Both the position numbers and the translations under genes were made by a program. A DNA stretch of 64,000 nt. It comes from Halorubrum sp. SD626R (GTDB taxonomy: Archaea; Halobacteriota; Halobacteria; Halobacteriales; Haloferacaceae). The stretch spans positions 49,159-113,158 of the forward strand of contig NZ_CVRT01000148.1 of assembly GCF_001261915.1 (NCBI RefSeq). Reading direction: 5' to 3'. The notes beneath the pieces were generated by a model. It saw only the letters and a list, made by a program, of their open reading frames with translations. It was not told where the DNA came from and made no database searches. This document shows, one piece after another, positions 25,601 to 34,762 of this stretch. Positions within the stretch are counted from its first letter, which is position 1; every line of letters starts with the position of its first letter.

Positions 25601-26311
25601 ATGAACGTCTTCGCGGTCATTCCAGCCCGTGGTGGATCCCGGCGCGTGCCTAACAAGAACGTCCGCGAGTTGGCTGGGAAACCGCTCATCGCACATACCA
25701 TTCAGCAAACGGCAGACGCCGACCTGGTAGACGAGGCTGTCGTCTCAACTGATGATCCAGATATCGCCGCCGTCGCCGAAGACCACGGCGGGCTCGTCCC
25801 GTTCGAACGCCCGGCAGAACTAGCTACAGATACCGCCCGGAGTCCGCCAGTCGTTGAACACGCTCTCGACTGGGCGAAACGGGAGCGTGGTCGCCCGGAT
25901 ATCGTTATGATGTTGCAGGTGACAACGCCACTTCGGACGGCCACGGACATTGATAACGCCGTGGTACAACTCCACGACCGCCCGGCGGCCCAGTCGATTA
26001 TTTCTATCACGGCGTTTGACCCCTCGCCGTTCTGGGCCGTCGAACGAGACGACGACGCATATCTACACGAATTCTTCGATGCTGAAACCCTCTGGACGGA
26101 TGATCCTCCACGGAGTCAGGACTTGCCGGACCTCCAGTACCCCAACGGTGGGATATTTGCTGCCAGAACCGACGCGTTCGAGCGGTACGGTTCCTTCTAT
26201 CTCGACCGGACTCTGGGCTACGAGATGCCGCCTGAGCGCTCGGTTGATATCGACGAACCTGCCGACCTTGAGCTCGCTCGGTGTCTGCTAGAACGGTTGT
26301 CGTCCGATTAG
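25601..26311 (+). CDS. neuA: Acylneuraminate/legionaminate cytidylyltransferase (NeuA/LegF)
   Basis: The 236-residue protein begins with the nucleotide-binding loop AVIPARGGSRRVPNKNVREL, the hallmark of CMP-sialate synthetases. It continues with VVSTDDPDIAAVAEDHG, MMLQVTTPLRTATDIDNAV with the metal-binding region, and a late DIDEPADLELA carrying the second Asp motif. It activates the nine-carbon acid with CTP for transfer. This is the last gene of the + strand legC-legB-neuA group and ends about 110 bases before an IS element. Confidence 0.92.
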   Translation: MNVFAVIPARGGSRRVPNKNVRELAGKPLIAHTIQQTADADLVDEAVVSTDDPDIAAVAEDHGGLVPFERPAELATDTARSPPVVEHALDWAKRERGRPDIVMMLQVTTPLRTATDIDNAVVQLHDRPAAQSIISITAFDPSPFWAVERDDDAYLHEFFDAETLWTDDPPRSQDLPDLQYPNGGIFAARTDAFERYGSFYLDRTLGYEMPPERSVDIDEPADLELARCLLERLSSD

Positions 26312-26424
26312 CCCGCGTAGTCGTACTCCAAGCCAGAACCACTTTTTATTTCATATTAGAACGAAGCTCTTGGAAAAAGACTGTTGACGGCGAGAGCTAC
26401 AGATGAATGCTATTGCGAATGCCC

Positions 26425-27343
26425 TGTTGAATAGCGATCTAATCAGCGGTTATCACGGAGTAGAAAGGCGAAGCCGAGGAATTCGACTCTGGCTATGGAG
26501 GTCGATCTCCTCGACTTCGTTGAGCAGTGTCGTCGCCTAGTCAAACAAGCGTTGGGGAAGCACGCGGGCGAGCCCGCCAGCGGCGGGTTCGCCCGCTGGA
26601 AACACGTCGTTCTCCACTGTCTTCGGCTTGAAGACGACCACAACTACCGCGAGACGCCGAATCGGCTGAAGTACATGGCCGAGATCCGTGACGCACTCGG
26701 CTTAGATCCTGACGACCTCCCAGACTACAGCACGATCTACAAATCGTTCGACCGGCTGAAAATGTGGGTATGGCGGGCGCTGCTGCGCGTTTCAGCGCAG
26801 CAGCACCCGCAGTCTGGCCACGCCGCACTCGACAGCACGTTCTTCGACCGCCGCTCTGCCTCGTCGTATTACCGCCAGCAGTCAGGAAGCAATATTCAAA
26901 CGCTGAAAGTCACGACGCTAACCGATAGAGAGTCGCTCGCCGTTCTTGACGTACACATCTCTGCCCGGTAGAAACACGATACAAAGACTGGGCCGCAGGT
27001 CGTCCGCCGGAACGCGGACGACCTGCTCTCGGTGGCTGCTGACAAAGCCTTCCACAGTTGGATCACAAAGTACGAGTTCTACGCGCTTGGCGTCGAACCA
27101 CTCATCCTACAGCGTGGATCGAGGCCACTCACGCTGGGACATAACGCGCTCATCCGTGCAAAAGGCTACTCACAGCGCTGGATGGCCGAGACTTCGTATT
27201 CGACAACGAAGCGCTCGCTCGGCGATGCCGTGCGAGCGCTGGGCTGGTATCGACAGTTCCGTGAAATTGTCCTCATGTTCGCCATCTCGAACATAGAACC
27301 GGTCTGTGAACCTCTGTAACCATGACTCAGCATCTATTCAACA
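26425..27343 (+). mobile_element. IS5-family element with near-intact transposase
   Basis: The ends tgttgaatagcgatctaatc (26425) and catctattcaaca (27331-27343) form terminal inverted repeats of at least TGTTGAATA. The 919-base length fits the family. No direct duplication of the flanks was found next to the ends. A relative lies at 18431-19346. Confidence 0.8.
26495..27319 (+). pseudogene. IS5-family transposase interrupted by one TAG
   Basis: One frame of 274 residues runs from ATG 26495 to TAA 27317-27319 with a single internal TAG at 26969-26971. The other copy has Trp there (IARWKHDT), so a single G-to-A change explains the stop. Catalytic parts are intact: AALDSTFFDRRSASSYY, LLSVAADKAF and YSQRWMAETSYSTTKRSLG. 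The element could be mobilised only by transposase supplied in trans. Confidence 0.8.
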
Positions 27344-27387
27344 CGGCAATTGCGAAGGAAATTGACTCTATGAAAATCCTGCTACTA

Positions 27388-27419
27388 AGCCCCTGGTGCG
27401 TGAATTAGAAGCAGGGGCT
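27388..27419. repeat. Eight-base stem-loop between two IS elements
   Basis: AGCCCCTG (27388-27395) and CAGGGGCT (27412-27419) pair across a 16-base loop. It lies in the 150-base gap between the IS5 and IS1595 elements, which otherwise shows no gene. It resembles the sub-terminal hairpins of IS200/IS605 elements, but no tnpA or tnpB remains nearby. Confidence 0.35.
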
Positions 27420-27493
27420 GAGTGAGATCGCGCATCAACAAGTGCAGTAAGCACGTGAAATTAACCGATCTAAGCACCGTGACAGCATGAAGA

Positions 27494-28361
27494 ACGCTCT
27501 TGTGGCGTAGATTGTTGGTGAGTCACAGCACGGTTTCGAGCGCCTTTTTCCCTGGTTTGCGGAACACTTTACGGCGGAGCTGAGACCTCAAAAATACGGT
27601 GTGAGTCTATCTTTAGAGACCCCCGATGTGGCGGAAGCCACTGTCGCGCCAGCGACCCGTGGCTCTCGCAAGTGTTCACGTGGGCATCTCGATCAACATA
27701 CTCGTCCTCCTTAAGGGATTCATACGTCTAAAAGCCGTCAATATAGACAGTTAACGACTCCTGCTGGCAGTCAGCCAGCAGGAGTCGAATCTTCGATTCG
27801 GTCGCGGCTTTCGCTGGGATCACGTACTGTTCACCACTACCACGATCTGCGGGGACAAATAAAGGGAGCTTGTTCTCAGCGAATGTACCACGCCCACGCG
27901 TGGACAGGCTACGCAAGCGCGACGACTGGTCGCGCTCGCAGGAAGCGCTGGACGCGCCGGTAGACCGTCTTGTAGGAAACATCGATCTCTACGTCTAACT
28001 GTCTAAAACTCGTGTTGAAGCGGATGTAGGTGTAGACCGCGAGAAACCACTTCCTGAGTGCGACCGCTGAGTGTTCAAAAACGGTGCCTGTCTGATAATC
28101 GAGAATTTGATTGCAATCATTATAAAAATACCGCTAAAATACTCGATATCTACCGTACCGAATTACAGATTCGCCACAGCAGCGTGGTCAATAGACGCCG
28201 TCACACCAGCGAACCTGTTCAAGCAGGTTCGTGGCGCGACACTCCTAGACGAACGTCTTGATAGGGAACATCGTTTGTCGGGTGATTCGGTCGCCACCCT
28301 TGCCCGCTGTGACTTCCAGCTACTGCTGAGAACTCACCAACAATCCTCTACCCAAGAGCGT
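27494..28361 (-). mobile_element. Degenerate IS1595-type element
   Basis: Inverted terminal repeats acgctcttgtggcgtagatt (27494) and the complementary ctctacccaagagcgt at 28346-28361 delimit 868 bases. On the - strand a broken transposase can be followed: MFPIKTFV at the N-terminus, a damaged zinc finger, VFEHSAVALRKWFLAVYTYI, QLDVEIDVSYKTVYRRVQR, and a C-terminal AATESKIRLLLADCQQESL. Stops and frameshifts are frequent. The 8-base flanks differ, so no target duplication is left. Confidence 0.7.
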
Positions 28362-28475
28362 ATTAGTTAACTAGCTTTGTGAGGTTCTGTTCCTCGGTTG
28401 ATTAGTACACACTATCCTCAAAAACGGAATCAAAATATTCTTATAAATACTGGGATATGAGTAGAATCAAAAATT

Positions 28476-29492
28476 TCACACATAATCGAGATAGCCTAGC
28501 TGTTCTAATCTATCTTTTACAATTCCTTCATCAACCGTGCGATCTTTTTGAGGGCTCTCTGCGTGAATTTCCCGTCTGTTATCCGATTCAATAACCAACC
28601 ACGGTACTTGTCGAAGTTCGTCAACATATAGGTCTCTCTTATGACTAAAATGCTTGAAATTCAGGGGTGGAAGTGGTTCTCCAAACATATCACCGTGGTC
28701 TGCTGTAATTGCAGTTTTACCTTCCATTTCATTAAGCAATTTCTTGGCATAATTGAGAGCTATCTGAATATTCTCGACATATGATTTCTTAAGTTCTTTC
28801 TCAGATATATACCCTTTCTCACAGGCTTCTTTTAATTCTCCAACTGTTTCATTAGGTGAAAATGAGCTTGGTAAATCGGATGGCTCCATTCCTGCGAAGA
28901 CTATGTCTTCTTCCTGAAATAGTCGCTCTCTAATACTTTCAGCGGTGGGACCAAAGAAGGGAACATTTGGTTGCATTAGGTGAATTATGTGTCGTTTATT
29001 AGGGTTTTCTTTAATGATAGGCAATGACATTTCAATGACTCTTTCTGGGTAGTGTTCCCGCGGGTGTGAACCCCTATCTTTTCCATACACCGATTCCATC
29101 AAGTAGAAAATGTTATCATCGATCAGGCGGGGTGAATGTGGATTCGAAGTTATATATATTGTATCGTGGAATTTTTTCCCCACAAAGGTTTTTTCCTGGA
29201 ACTCAGTACTATGTGAACCTTGTGAGATGACCTGTTTTAAGTCTCCATTAATGTCATTGTACTTTTCGAAGTAGTCGTATCTAAATCCGTCTAATATGAT
29301 CAAATTATCCCAATCCTGGGACATAACATCGAATTGATTATTATACTTTTTCTGGTATAGGCGTTTATTCAATGCCTTGTTGATATTCTTTGGGCTACCA
29401 CTATTTATAATCCGTTTGAATTCTGCTCTAAGCAAGGAAGGATCGTGAATACCCTTTTGTAGATTTTTAATAGATAACTTTTCAGGGATCAT
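28476..29492 (-). CDS. Alkaline phosphatase/sulfatase-superfamily protein, AT-rich
   Basis: The 338-residue protein has a superfamily start strand LIILDGFRYDYFEKY (near residue 65) with the first metal Asp. Near 240 it has the second metal motif TAITADHGDMFGE and then FKHFSHKRDLYVDELRQVPW with a His. There is no Cys/Ser-x-Pro-x-Arg sulfatase motif, so a sulfatase reaction is not supported; Thr or Ser after the first Asp could serve as nucleophile. Haloarchaeal glycan clusters often contain such sulfatase-like proteins. It is 25 bases downstream of the propeller gene on the same strand, and both are AT-rich. Confidence 0.65.
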   Translation of the reverse strand: MIPEKLSIKNLQKGIHDPSLLRAEFKRIINSGSPKNINKALNKRLYQKKYNNQFDVMSQDWDNLIILDGFRYDYFEKYNDINGDLKQVISQGSHSTEFQEKTFVGKKFHDTIYITSNPHSPRLIDDNIFYLMESVYGKDRGSHPREHYPERVIEMSLPIIKENPNKRHIIHLMQPNVPFFGPTAESIRERLFQEEDIVFAGMEPSDLPSSFSPNETVGELKEACEKGYISEKELKKSYVENIQIALNYAKKLLNEMEGKTAITADHGDMFGEPLPPLNFKHFSHKRDLYVDELRQVPWLVIESDNRREIHAESPQKDRTVDEGIVKDRLEQLGYLDYV

Positions 29493-29517
29493 AGATAGGT
29501 TAATTGGCTTAATCTAC

Positions 29518-30576
29518 CTATAGTTGATGGTCTGCTGGTTCAGTCGAAGATATTTGATAGGTAGATTGTGGCGATACCTGATAAACTCCTATGGCATAAT
29601 CATTGTTTCTGTCTTGCCCATCAACAGCAATTATTGGAGCTTCGCCGTTGGAGCACGTATGACTGATGTGGTGCATATTTGTTTCGTTCCATTTGCCTTG
29701 ATGACTAGCAGGGTAAAGAATAGGAGAGGTTCGGACCTCTTCCCAATGAAAAGACTCTCGAGAGAGTTCTGTTATCCGATAATATAACAAATTGGTCCTC
29801 TTTGAACGAGGGCCTTGAACAAAAAAGTCAATAAAGTCATCGTTCACAATTGGCTTTCCCCCGGGTCGGAGATCTTGTTTATTCTCTATCGGGCTGCTAG
29901 GATGTTCATACCAACCGCTACCAATTAGCGAATCTGAATAATACAGGCGAAGGTTATAATCAAAATCTTCAAAAATACAATACCAATCCCAATCCCACTG
30001 GAAAAGGGTTGGATCACCCCTAATTTCTCCATGAATTGCAGTATCAGCCAATTTTAATTCACTAGGGAAATGCTTAAAATTGTAAATTTGCAAATCATTT
30101 ATTTCCCTTCCTCGGGCAAATGATGGCACCATATACCGCTTTCCTTGGTGCGATATTAATTGAGGGTAGGAATCAGTCATATCAGAGTTGGGTTGCATAT
30201 CAAGTAAAACACCTTTATAACACCAATATAATCCATTATCTGATTCGTACCAAACAAGGCACGCTCCATTATTTGGATAGCCTGCTTTCGCTGCTTCAGC
30301 AAATAAATAATATTTGCCATTTTCATAATGTATAAATGGATCTGCAACCCAATCTACAGCAAAATCTTCTATTTCACTTCCGTCTAGTGCTGGCTGATGA
30401 ACTTGAGGATGAGGTTCAACAGTTAGACTCTCATAGCTGTCTTTTTTATTGAACCTCCACAGGGGTGGTAGTCGATTTGATAATATTCTCCAACGTTGTT
30501 TAATTTTGTAATAAACGAACGGCGGAACTTTATTTGGATTCCTCAAACCACGTAATAATAACTCACTCCATCCCAT
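29518..30576 (-). CDS. Beta-propeller protein, GH43/GINT1 N-domain-like, AT-rich
   Basis: The 352-residue protein shows repeated short propeller blades: VADPFIHYENGKYYLFAE, then SYPQLISHQGKRYMVPS, DPTLFQWDWDWYCIFED, RPGGKPIVNDDFIDFFVQ and TNMHHISH. The D-P-F/T-x(4-8)-G-K/W-Y-Y pattern is that of five-bladed propellers of the GH43/68 type and the N-terminal domain of glucosamine inositolphosphorylceramide transferase 1. In bacteria the latter sits in surface-sugar enzymes. There is no signal peptide or obvious catalytic acid. Its function is unknown; it probably reads or modifies a glycan together with the downstream sulfatase-like gene. Confidence 0.6.
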   Translation of the reverse strand: MGWSELLLRGLRNPNKVPPFVYYKIKQRWRILSNRLPPLWRFNKKDSYESLTVEPHPQVHQPALDGSEIEDFAVDWVADPFIHYENGKYYLFAEAAKAGYPNNGACLVWYESDNGLYWCYKGVLLDMQPNSDMTDSYPQLISHQGKRYMVPSFARGREINDLQIYNFKHFPSELKLADTAIHGEIRGDPTLFQWDWDWYCIFEDFDYNLRLYYSDSLIGSGWYEHPSSPIENKQDLRPGGKPIVNDDFIDFFVQGPRSKRTNLLYYRITELSRESFHWEEVRTSPILYPASHQGKWNETNMHHISHTCSNGEAPIIAVDGQDRNNDYAIGVYQVSPQSTYQISSTEPADHQL

Positions 30577-30613
30577 CCTAATATACTCTATTTTTTATTT
30601 AGTTAAAATATAC

Positions 30614-31061
30614 GTGTTCAAGATGGACTCCGCGAGCTCTGTTAGCCGACGCGACCAGGAACGATACGTAAAGGGGACAAACCGACATTGTTCACGCTCG
30701 TTGATTTCGGCAGCGGTCAGCGATATGTTCCCGGCGAAATCCGCCAACGAAGCGACCGTGCGACTCCTTTTTGAAAACCGCGAGAAGGAGCCGCTGACCG
30801 TCTATACTGACGGACTTCGAGCCTAGGATCCACTCGATGATGACGAGAGTTTCCACCGAGAATCAATAATTCATGATGACGGTGAGTACGTTGATGAGAC
30901 GCGCACGTGAACACGTGCGAGAGGCGTCTCAAAGGACACAAACTCACAGCTTATCTCAGACCGTTCCAGCTTCGGCGACGAATCCTCTGTAAACTGGGTT
31001 GAGAAACACTGAAACAGATTGTCCGAGCAGTTCTCTGACTTACCAACAATATACTTCACAC
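30614..31061 (+). pseudogene. 3' part of an IS1595-type transposase, + strand
   Basis: The frame gives SANEATVRLLFENREKEPL and TVYTDGLRA, then a TAG, and continues with DPLDDDESFHRESIIHDDGE and DETRT. That is the DDE-like C-terminal half of haloarchaeal IS1595 transposases (compare the TVYIDGF segment near 27730). It is cut at 31061 by the IS5 element. The 5' half is missing on this strand, and the remnant on the other side of the IS5 element (32005-32617) points the opposite way. Confidence 0.6.
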
Positions 31062-32004
31062 GGCTGTGTTGAATCGCTGTAAGCCGTGGAAATTCACTGT
31101 TTGACGAAGCATCTGATGTTATAGACGACACACATCAGCGCAATTTCGTAGAACTCGCGGAACCACCATGACTGCACTCGCACGGCGAAGCCGAGCGAGC
31201 GCTTGACAGCCGAGTTCACCGTTTCGCTCATTGAGCGCTGGTTGTAGCGGTTATGGTCGATTCTGGCGTTGTGCGCGTGGTCGTACGGTGCGAAAATGCA
31301 GTGCTTGATCAGCGGTCTGATCCCGAGCTCACGCAGGCCTTCACGGAGCGATTGCTTGTCATAGCCTTTATCAGCCGCAAGAGACCGCAGATTGCCCGCG
31401 TTCCGGCGGGCGATCTGCTTTGCGAGGTCTGCGTCGCTTCCTTCTCGATTCGTTGAGCAGTGAACGTCAATGACGGCCTGCGACGCTGTATCGACGAGTT
31501 TCGTGACTTTGAGCTTCTGGACGCGGTAGCTGATTCGCTGGCAGTAGTGGCGGCTGGCTGGTGAGCGGTCGTAGAACGTGGCGTCAATGGCGGCGTGTTC
31601 AGAGAGATCGTGCAGCTGCGCCAACTGGCGCAGCAGCACTCGGCAGACGCTCATGCCGATCCGGTCGAACGCCTTACACAACGTTGACGGAGCGGGGAGA
31701 TAGACCGCGCTGAGGCCGATCTCTCCGGTTATTTGTGGCATCTCTTTGAGCAAGTCGATCGTCCTACGGTACGACGTATCGAGGTAAATCCGGAGACAAT
31801 AGAGGGAAACGAGTGCGTAGTCGGCGAATCCGCCGCCCCGGACGGTGGCGGCGGATTCGCCTCCATCGCCAGTAGCTCTTTGAGCAACCGGCACAAATTC
31901 CCCGATGAAGCGGGAGATTTGTGTCATAGGCAACCGAATCTTCCCGCTTCAACTCCTTTGATTTAGTGGCCTACTTCGCTGCCGTATAGCGATTCAACAC
32001 AGCC
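31062..32004 (-). mobile_element. Complete IS5-family element with 17-bp terminal inverted repeats
   Basis: The left end ggctgtgttgaatcgct (31062-31078) is exactly repeated in reverse as agcgattcaacacagcc (31988-32004). The 943-base element contains one intact transposase gene. It sits between two IS1595 pieces that point in opposite directions, so it landed in, or recombined between, older IS debris. A short ttcac lies near both edges, but no clean target duplication can be asserted. Confidence 0.85.
31094..31927 (-). CDS. IS5-family transposase, intact
   Basis: The ATG at 31927 (MTQISRFIGEFVPV) gives 277 residues without interruption. The DDE residues are visible: HAAIDATFYDRSPASRHY (first Asp, near 115), SLAADKGYDKQSL (second Asp) and YNQRSMSETVNSAVKRSLG (Y-x2-R-x3-E-x6-K). 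It is the only transposase in the window with all catalytic motifs and no stop, and thus the only IS here likely to be active by itself. It would also recognise related TGTTGAA ends if specificity allows. Confidence 0.88.
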   Translation of the reverse strand: MTQISRFIGEFVPVAQRATGDGGESAATVRGGGFADYALVSLYCLRIYLDTSYRRTIDLLKEMPQITGEIGLSAVYLPAPSTLCKAFDRIGMSVCRVLLRQLAQLHDLSEHAAIDATFYDRSPASRHYCQRISYRVQKLKVTKLVDTASQAVIDVHCSTNREGSDADLAKQIARRNAGNLRSLAADKGYDKQSLREGLRELGIRPLIKHCIFAPYDHAHNARIDHNRYNQRSMSETVNSAVKRSLGFAVRVQSWWFREFYEIALMCVVYNIRCFVKQ

Positions 32005-32617
32005 GTTCACCACTACCGCAATCTGCGAGAACAAACACAGGGAGCTTGTCCTCAGCGTATGCTCCACGCCCACGCGTGGACAGGCCGCGCGGACGTGTTG
32101 GTCGAGCTCGCGACCCTTGAGACCCGCTCTCATATATGATTTGTCGATCTCAACAGGGAATCTGAAGTGTGGTTGAGGCGCGTCCAGTGTTTCCTGTGAG
32201 CGCTGGACACGCTGGTAGACCGTCTTGTAAGAAACGTCGATCTCTGCGTCTAGCTGCTTGAGACTCGTGTTCAAGCGGATGTAGGTGTAGACGGCGAGAA
32301 ACCACTTTCTGAGTGCGACCGCAGAATGTTTGAATACGGTGCCAGTTTGATCGTTGATTATGCGGTCGCAATCCTTAGATAGAGATCACTAAACGCCCGA
32401 TAGCTGCCGTACCGAATCACAGACTCGCCACGGCAGCGTGGGCAATAAACGCCGTCACGCCAGCTAATCTGTGTCAGCAGATTCGCGGCCCGACACTCCG
32501 AGACGAACGTCTTGATTGGGAACATCATTCGTCGGGTGACGGGGTCGCGTCACCTTTGTCCGTTGTGACTTCCAGCTACTGCTGGGAACTCACCAACAAT
32601 CCTCTACCCGAGAGCGT
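32005..32617 (-). pseudogene. 5' part of an IS1595-type transposase and its terminal repeat
   Basis: Read on the - strand, it begins with the terminal repeat at 32617 (agagcgt end) and MMFPIKTFVSECRAANLL. Then come WRDGVYCPRC (zinc finger), VFKHSAVALRKWFLAVYTYI, QLDAEIDVSYKTVYQRVQRS and EIDKSYMRAGLKGRELD with the first acidic residue. It breaks off at the IS5 right end. The terminal repeat side abuts a truncated neuB. Confidence 0.7.
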
Positions 32618-32782
32618 TCGTTTCTGAAATTTAACCGCATCAGCATCAGCTTCTGCGGCAATATCAACCAACTTCTTCACAATTTGTATACTTCCGTTGT
32701 GATTGACCCCTGCTTCTGCAATCACGTAGGCCGGTGAATCGGGGGCGATCGAACGATCCCCGAACTGGATTTGCTCCGCCAT
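32618..32782 (-). pseudogene. Truncated second neuB (N-terminal 52 codons)
   Basis: From ATG 32782 the frame reads MAEQIQFGDRSIAPDSPAYV, then IAEAGVNHNGSIQIVKKLV and ADAVKFQK, the beginning of a NeuB synthase related to but distinct from 22252-23280. Homology stops where the IS1595 terminal repeat starts, and no C-terminal part exists elsewhere in the window. It was therefore cut by IS insertion followed by deletion. The direction is the same as the upstream ABC exporter gene, so a transporter-neuB operon once existed. Confidence 0.85.
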
Positions 32783-32968
32783 AACATCTAGCTGTATGTG
32801 TAGCTAATAAACAGTTCTTACATCTGAGTAAAGGCCGCGGTGTGACTAACACATCATCTAATAGCTTTCTCAGTTGTAACGGGTGGCGCTAACTCTGGCG
32901 CGAACTGTGATTGGCGGTGATGGCATTGAGCTATTCTTGAGATTTCGCTTGCTGCTCCTCGTTTTCGA

Positions 32969-34762
32969 TCACTCTTTTGCTTGGATGGCGTACAGTTCAG
33001 CATACTCCCCCTCGGTGTCGAGTAGTTCCCGGTGAGTGCCTGACTCGATGATTTCACCGGCATCGACGGTGTGGATGCGATCCGCATTTTTGACCGTCGA
33101 AAGACGGTGAGCGACGGCGATTATCCCGTAATCCCGGTCCATCGCCTCGATCGAACGCTGGACCTGCCGTTCGAGATTGGAGTCAAGATCACTCGTGGCC
33201 TCGTCCAGTACGAGGAAGTCTGCGTCTTTGAGAAGGGCTCGAGCGAGCGCAACCCGCTGGCGCTGCCCACCAGAGAGCCGAACGCCGTCGTCACCCAGTT
33301 GGGAGTCGTACCCATCGGGGAGTTCCTCTAGGAACTCATCGACTTTCGCGATCTCACAGACCTCTTCGACCTCCCGGCGGATGGCGTCCCGATTACCGAT
33401 CGTGACGTTGGCTTCGAGGGTGTCGTTGAAAATATAGGGTTGTTGGCGAACCACGGCGATTCGTTCACGCCACTGGTCAATGTCGTATTCCTCGATTGAG
33501 GTGCCATCAGCCCGGATATCACCCTCATCTGGGTCATACAGTCGGGCCAGAAGCGAGACGATCGTTGACTTGCCAGCGCCGGACTGACCCACGAAGGCCA
33601 CGAACTCGCCGCGCTCAACCTCGAATGAGATGCCTTGGAGGACTGGTTCCTCAGGCTCGTAGGCGAAATGGACGTCATCGAACTCGATCTCGTTGACGGA
33701 CTGAACTGCCTTCTCGCAGTCCGGCTCGATGTTTTCATTGAGTCGATCGAGGAACTCCTGGGTCCGAACGAGATGCGAGATATTCCCTTCGAGATTGTAA
33801 AAGAAGCTATTGAGCGAACTCACTCGTGGGGCTAACTGGAACATCGCGATAAGGAAAATACCGAGCTCGCCGAGCGAGAGTCCCGAGTAGGTAAAGCCGA
33901 CGTAGATGAGGACAAAGATGGTCAAGGCGGCGGCGAGCTGATAGTAGTTCTGAATAGCGGCCTTGTTCCGGGTGATATCGACACTCGAACTGGCGTACTG
34001 CTCGATCGACTCGCGAAACGAGGAAAACACCTCATCTGAGAGCCCGAAGAGCTTGACGTCCCGGATCCCCTGGGTACCAGCCTGAACCGCCTCTTGGACC
34101 TCTTCGTTTGCCTCGGCAACACGATTACCTACTGTCACCGCAGGCTCGATGACGAAGCGTAGCAGGATCGTGATCCCGCCAAGAAGGACAATGGCCAGTC
34201 CGGTCATCGTCGGCGTGATGTACAGCATGACGCCCAGGTAAACTGTGACGAGGAACACATACTCCATCGTCCGGACACCGTCGCGGATGACGCGGCCGGA
34301 ATACCGCGTTTCAGTAATGATGGCATTGAGCACGTCATCCGATCCTTCCTCGTCGAAGTATCCGATCCGGGCGTCGAGTGCGCTCTCGAAGGCTCGGGTG
34401 CGAAGCGATTTTTCGTAGTGTTTCGCGAGAATAGCCCGCAACCAGGCCACCAGGAAGGAGAACGTGTACCGGATGATCATCACGAGCCCGACCCCAATAA
34501 TCAGATAGCCAAGCGTGAATGGGAGGCCGACAAACTCGTAAAACGCGAGGAAGGTATCGAGTACGGGACCACCGCCCTCAACGGGCCCTTCTGTTTGGGC
34601 GACTTCGAGAATCGGATAAATGAATCCCAGGCCAACACCTTCAAGAACCGCCGCGAGGCCACCGAACAGGACCAGACCGAGGGTGAATATGGGACGATAG
34701 GCCGCTACGCGACGGAGGGCAGTGATTTTTTCTCTCCACGAGAGTTCATCAGCAGAGGTCAT
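32969..34762 (-). CDS. MsbA/PglK-type ABC exporter (membrane and ATPase domains fused)
   Basis: I start at the ATG at 34762 (MTSADELSWREK, 597 residues); the open frame extends upstream to 34861 but reads unlike protein. Residues 1-330 hold six hydrophobic helices. The ATPase part has Walker A GQSGAGKST, Q-loop VVRQQPYIFN, signature LSGGQRQR, Walker B FLVLDEATS and H-loop VAHRLST. Such half-transporters work as dimers to flip lipids or lipid-linked oligosaccharides. The position at the end of the glycan locus suggests flipping of the dolichol-linked glycan, as PglK does in bacteria. Other export substrates cannot be ruled out. Confidence 0.85.
   Translation of the reverse strand: MTSADELSWREKITALRRVAAYRPIFTLGLVLFGGLAAVLEGVGLGFIYPILEVAQTEGPVEGGGPVLDTFLAFYEFVGLPFTLGYLIIGVGLVMIIRYTFSFLVAWLRAILAKHYEKSLRTRAFESALDARIGYFDEEGSDDVLNAIITETRYSGRVIRDGVRTMEYVFLVTVYLGVMLYITPTMTGLAIVLLGGITILLRFVIEPAVTVGNRVAEANEEVQEAVQAGTQGIRDVKLFGLSDEVFSSFRESIEQYASSSVDITRNKAAIQNYYQLAAALTIFVLIYVGFTYSGLSLGELGIFLIAMFQLAPRVSSLNSFFYNLEGNISHLVRTQEFLDRLNENIEPDCEKAVQSVNEIEFDDVHFAYEPEEPVLQGISFEVERGEFVAFVGQSGAGKSTIVSLLARLYDPDEGDIRADGTSIEEYDIDQWRERIAVVRQQPYIFNDTLEANVTIGNRDAIRREVEEVCEIAKVDEFLEELPDGYDSQLGDDGVRLSGGQRQRVALARALLKDADFLVLDEATSDLDSNLERQVQRSIEAMDRDYGIIAVAHRLSTVKNADRIHTVDAGEIIESGTHRELLDTEGEYAELYAIQAKE

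Noticed and set aside
28476..29492. True arylsulfatase
   Set aside because: The C/S-x-P-x-R active-site motif needed for formylglycine is absent, so only superfamily membership is claimed.
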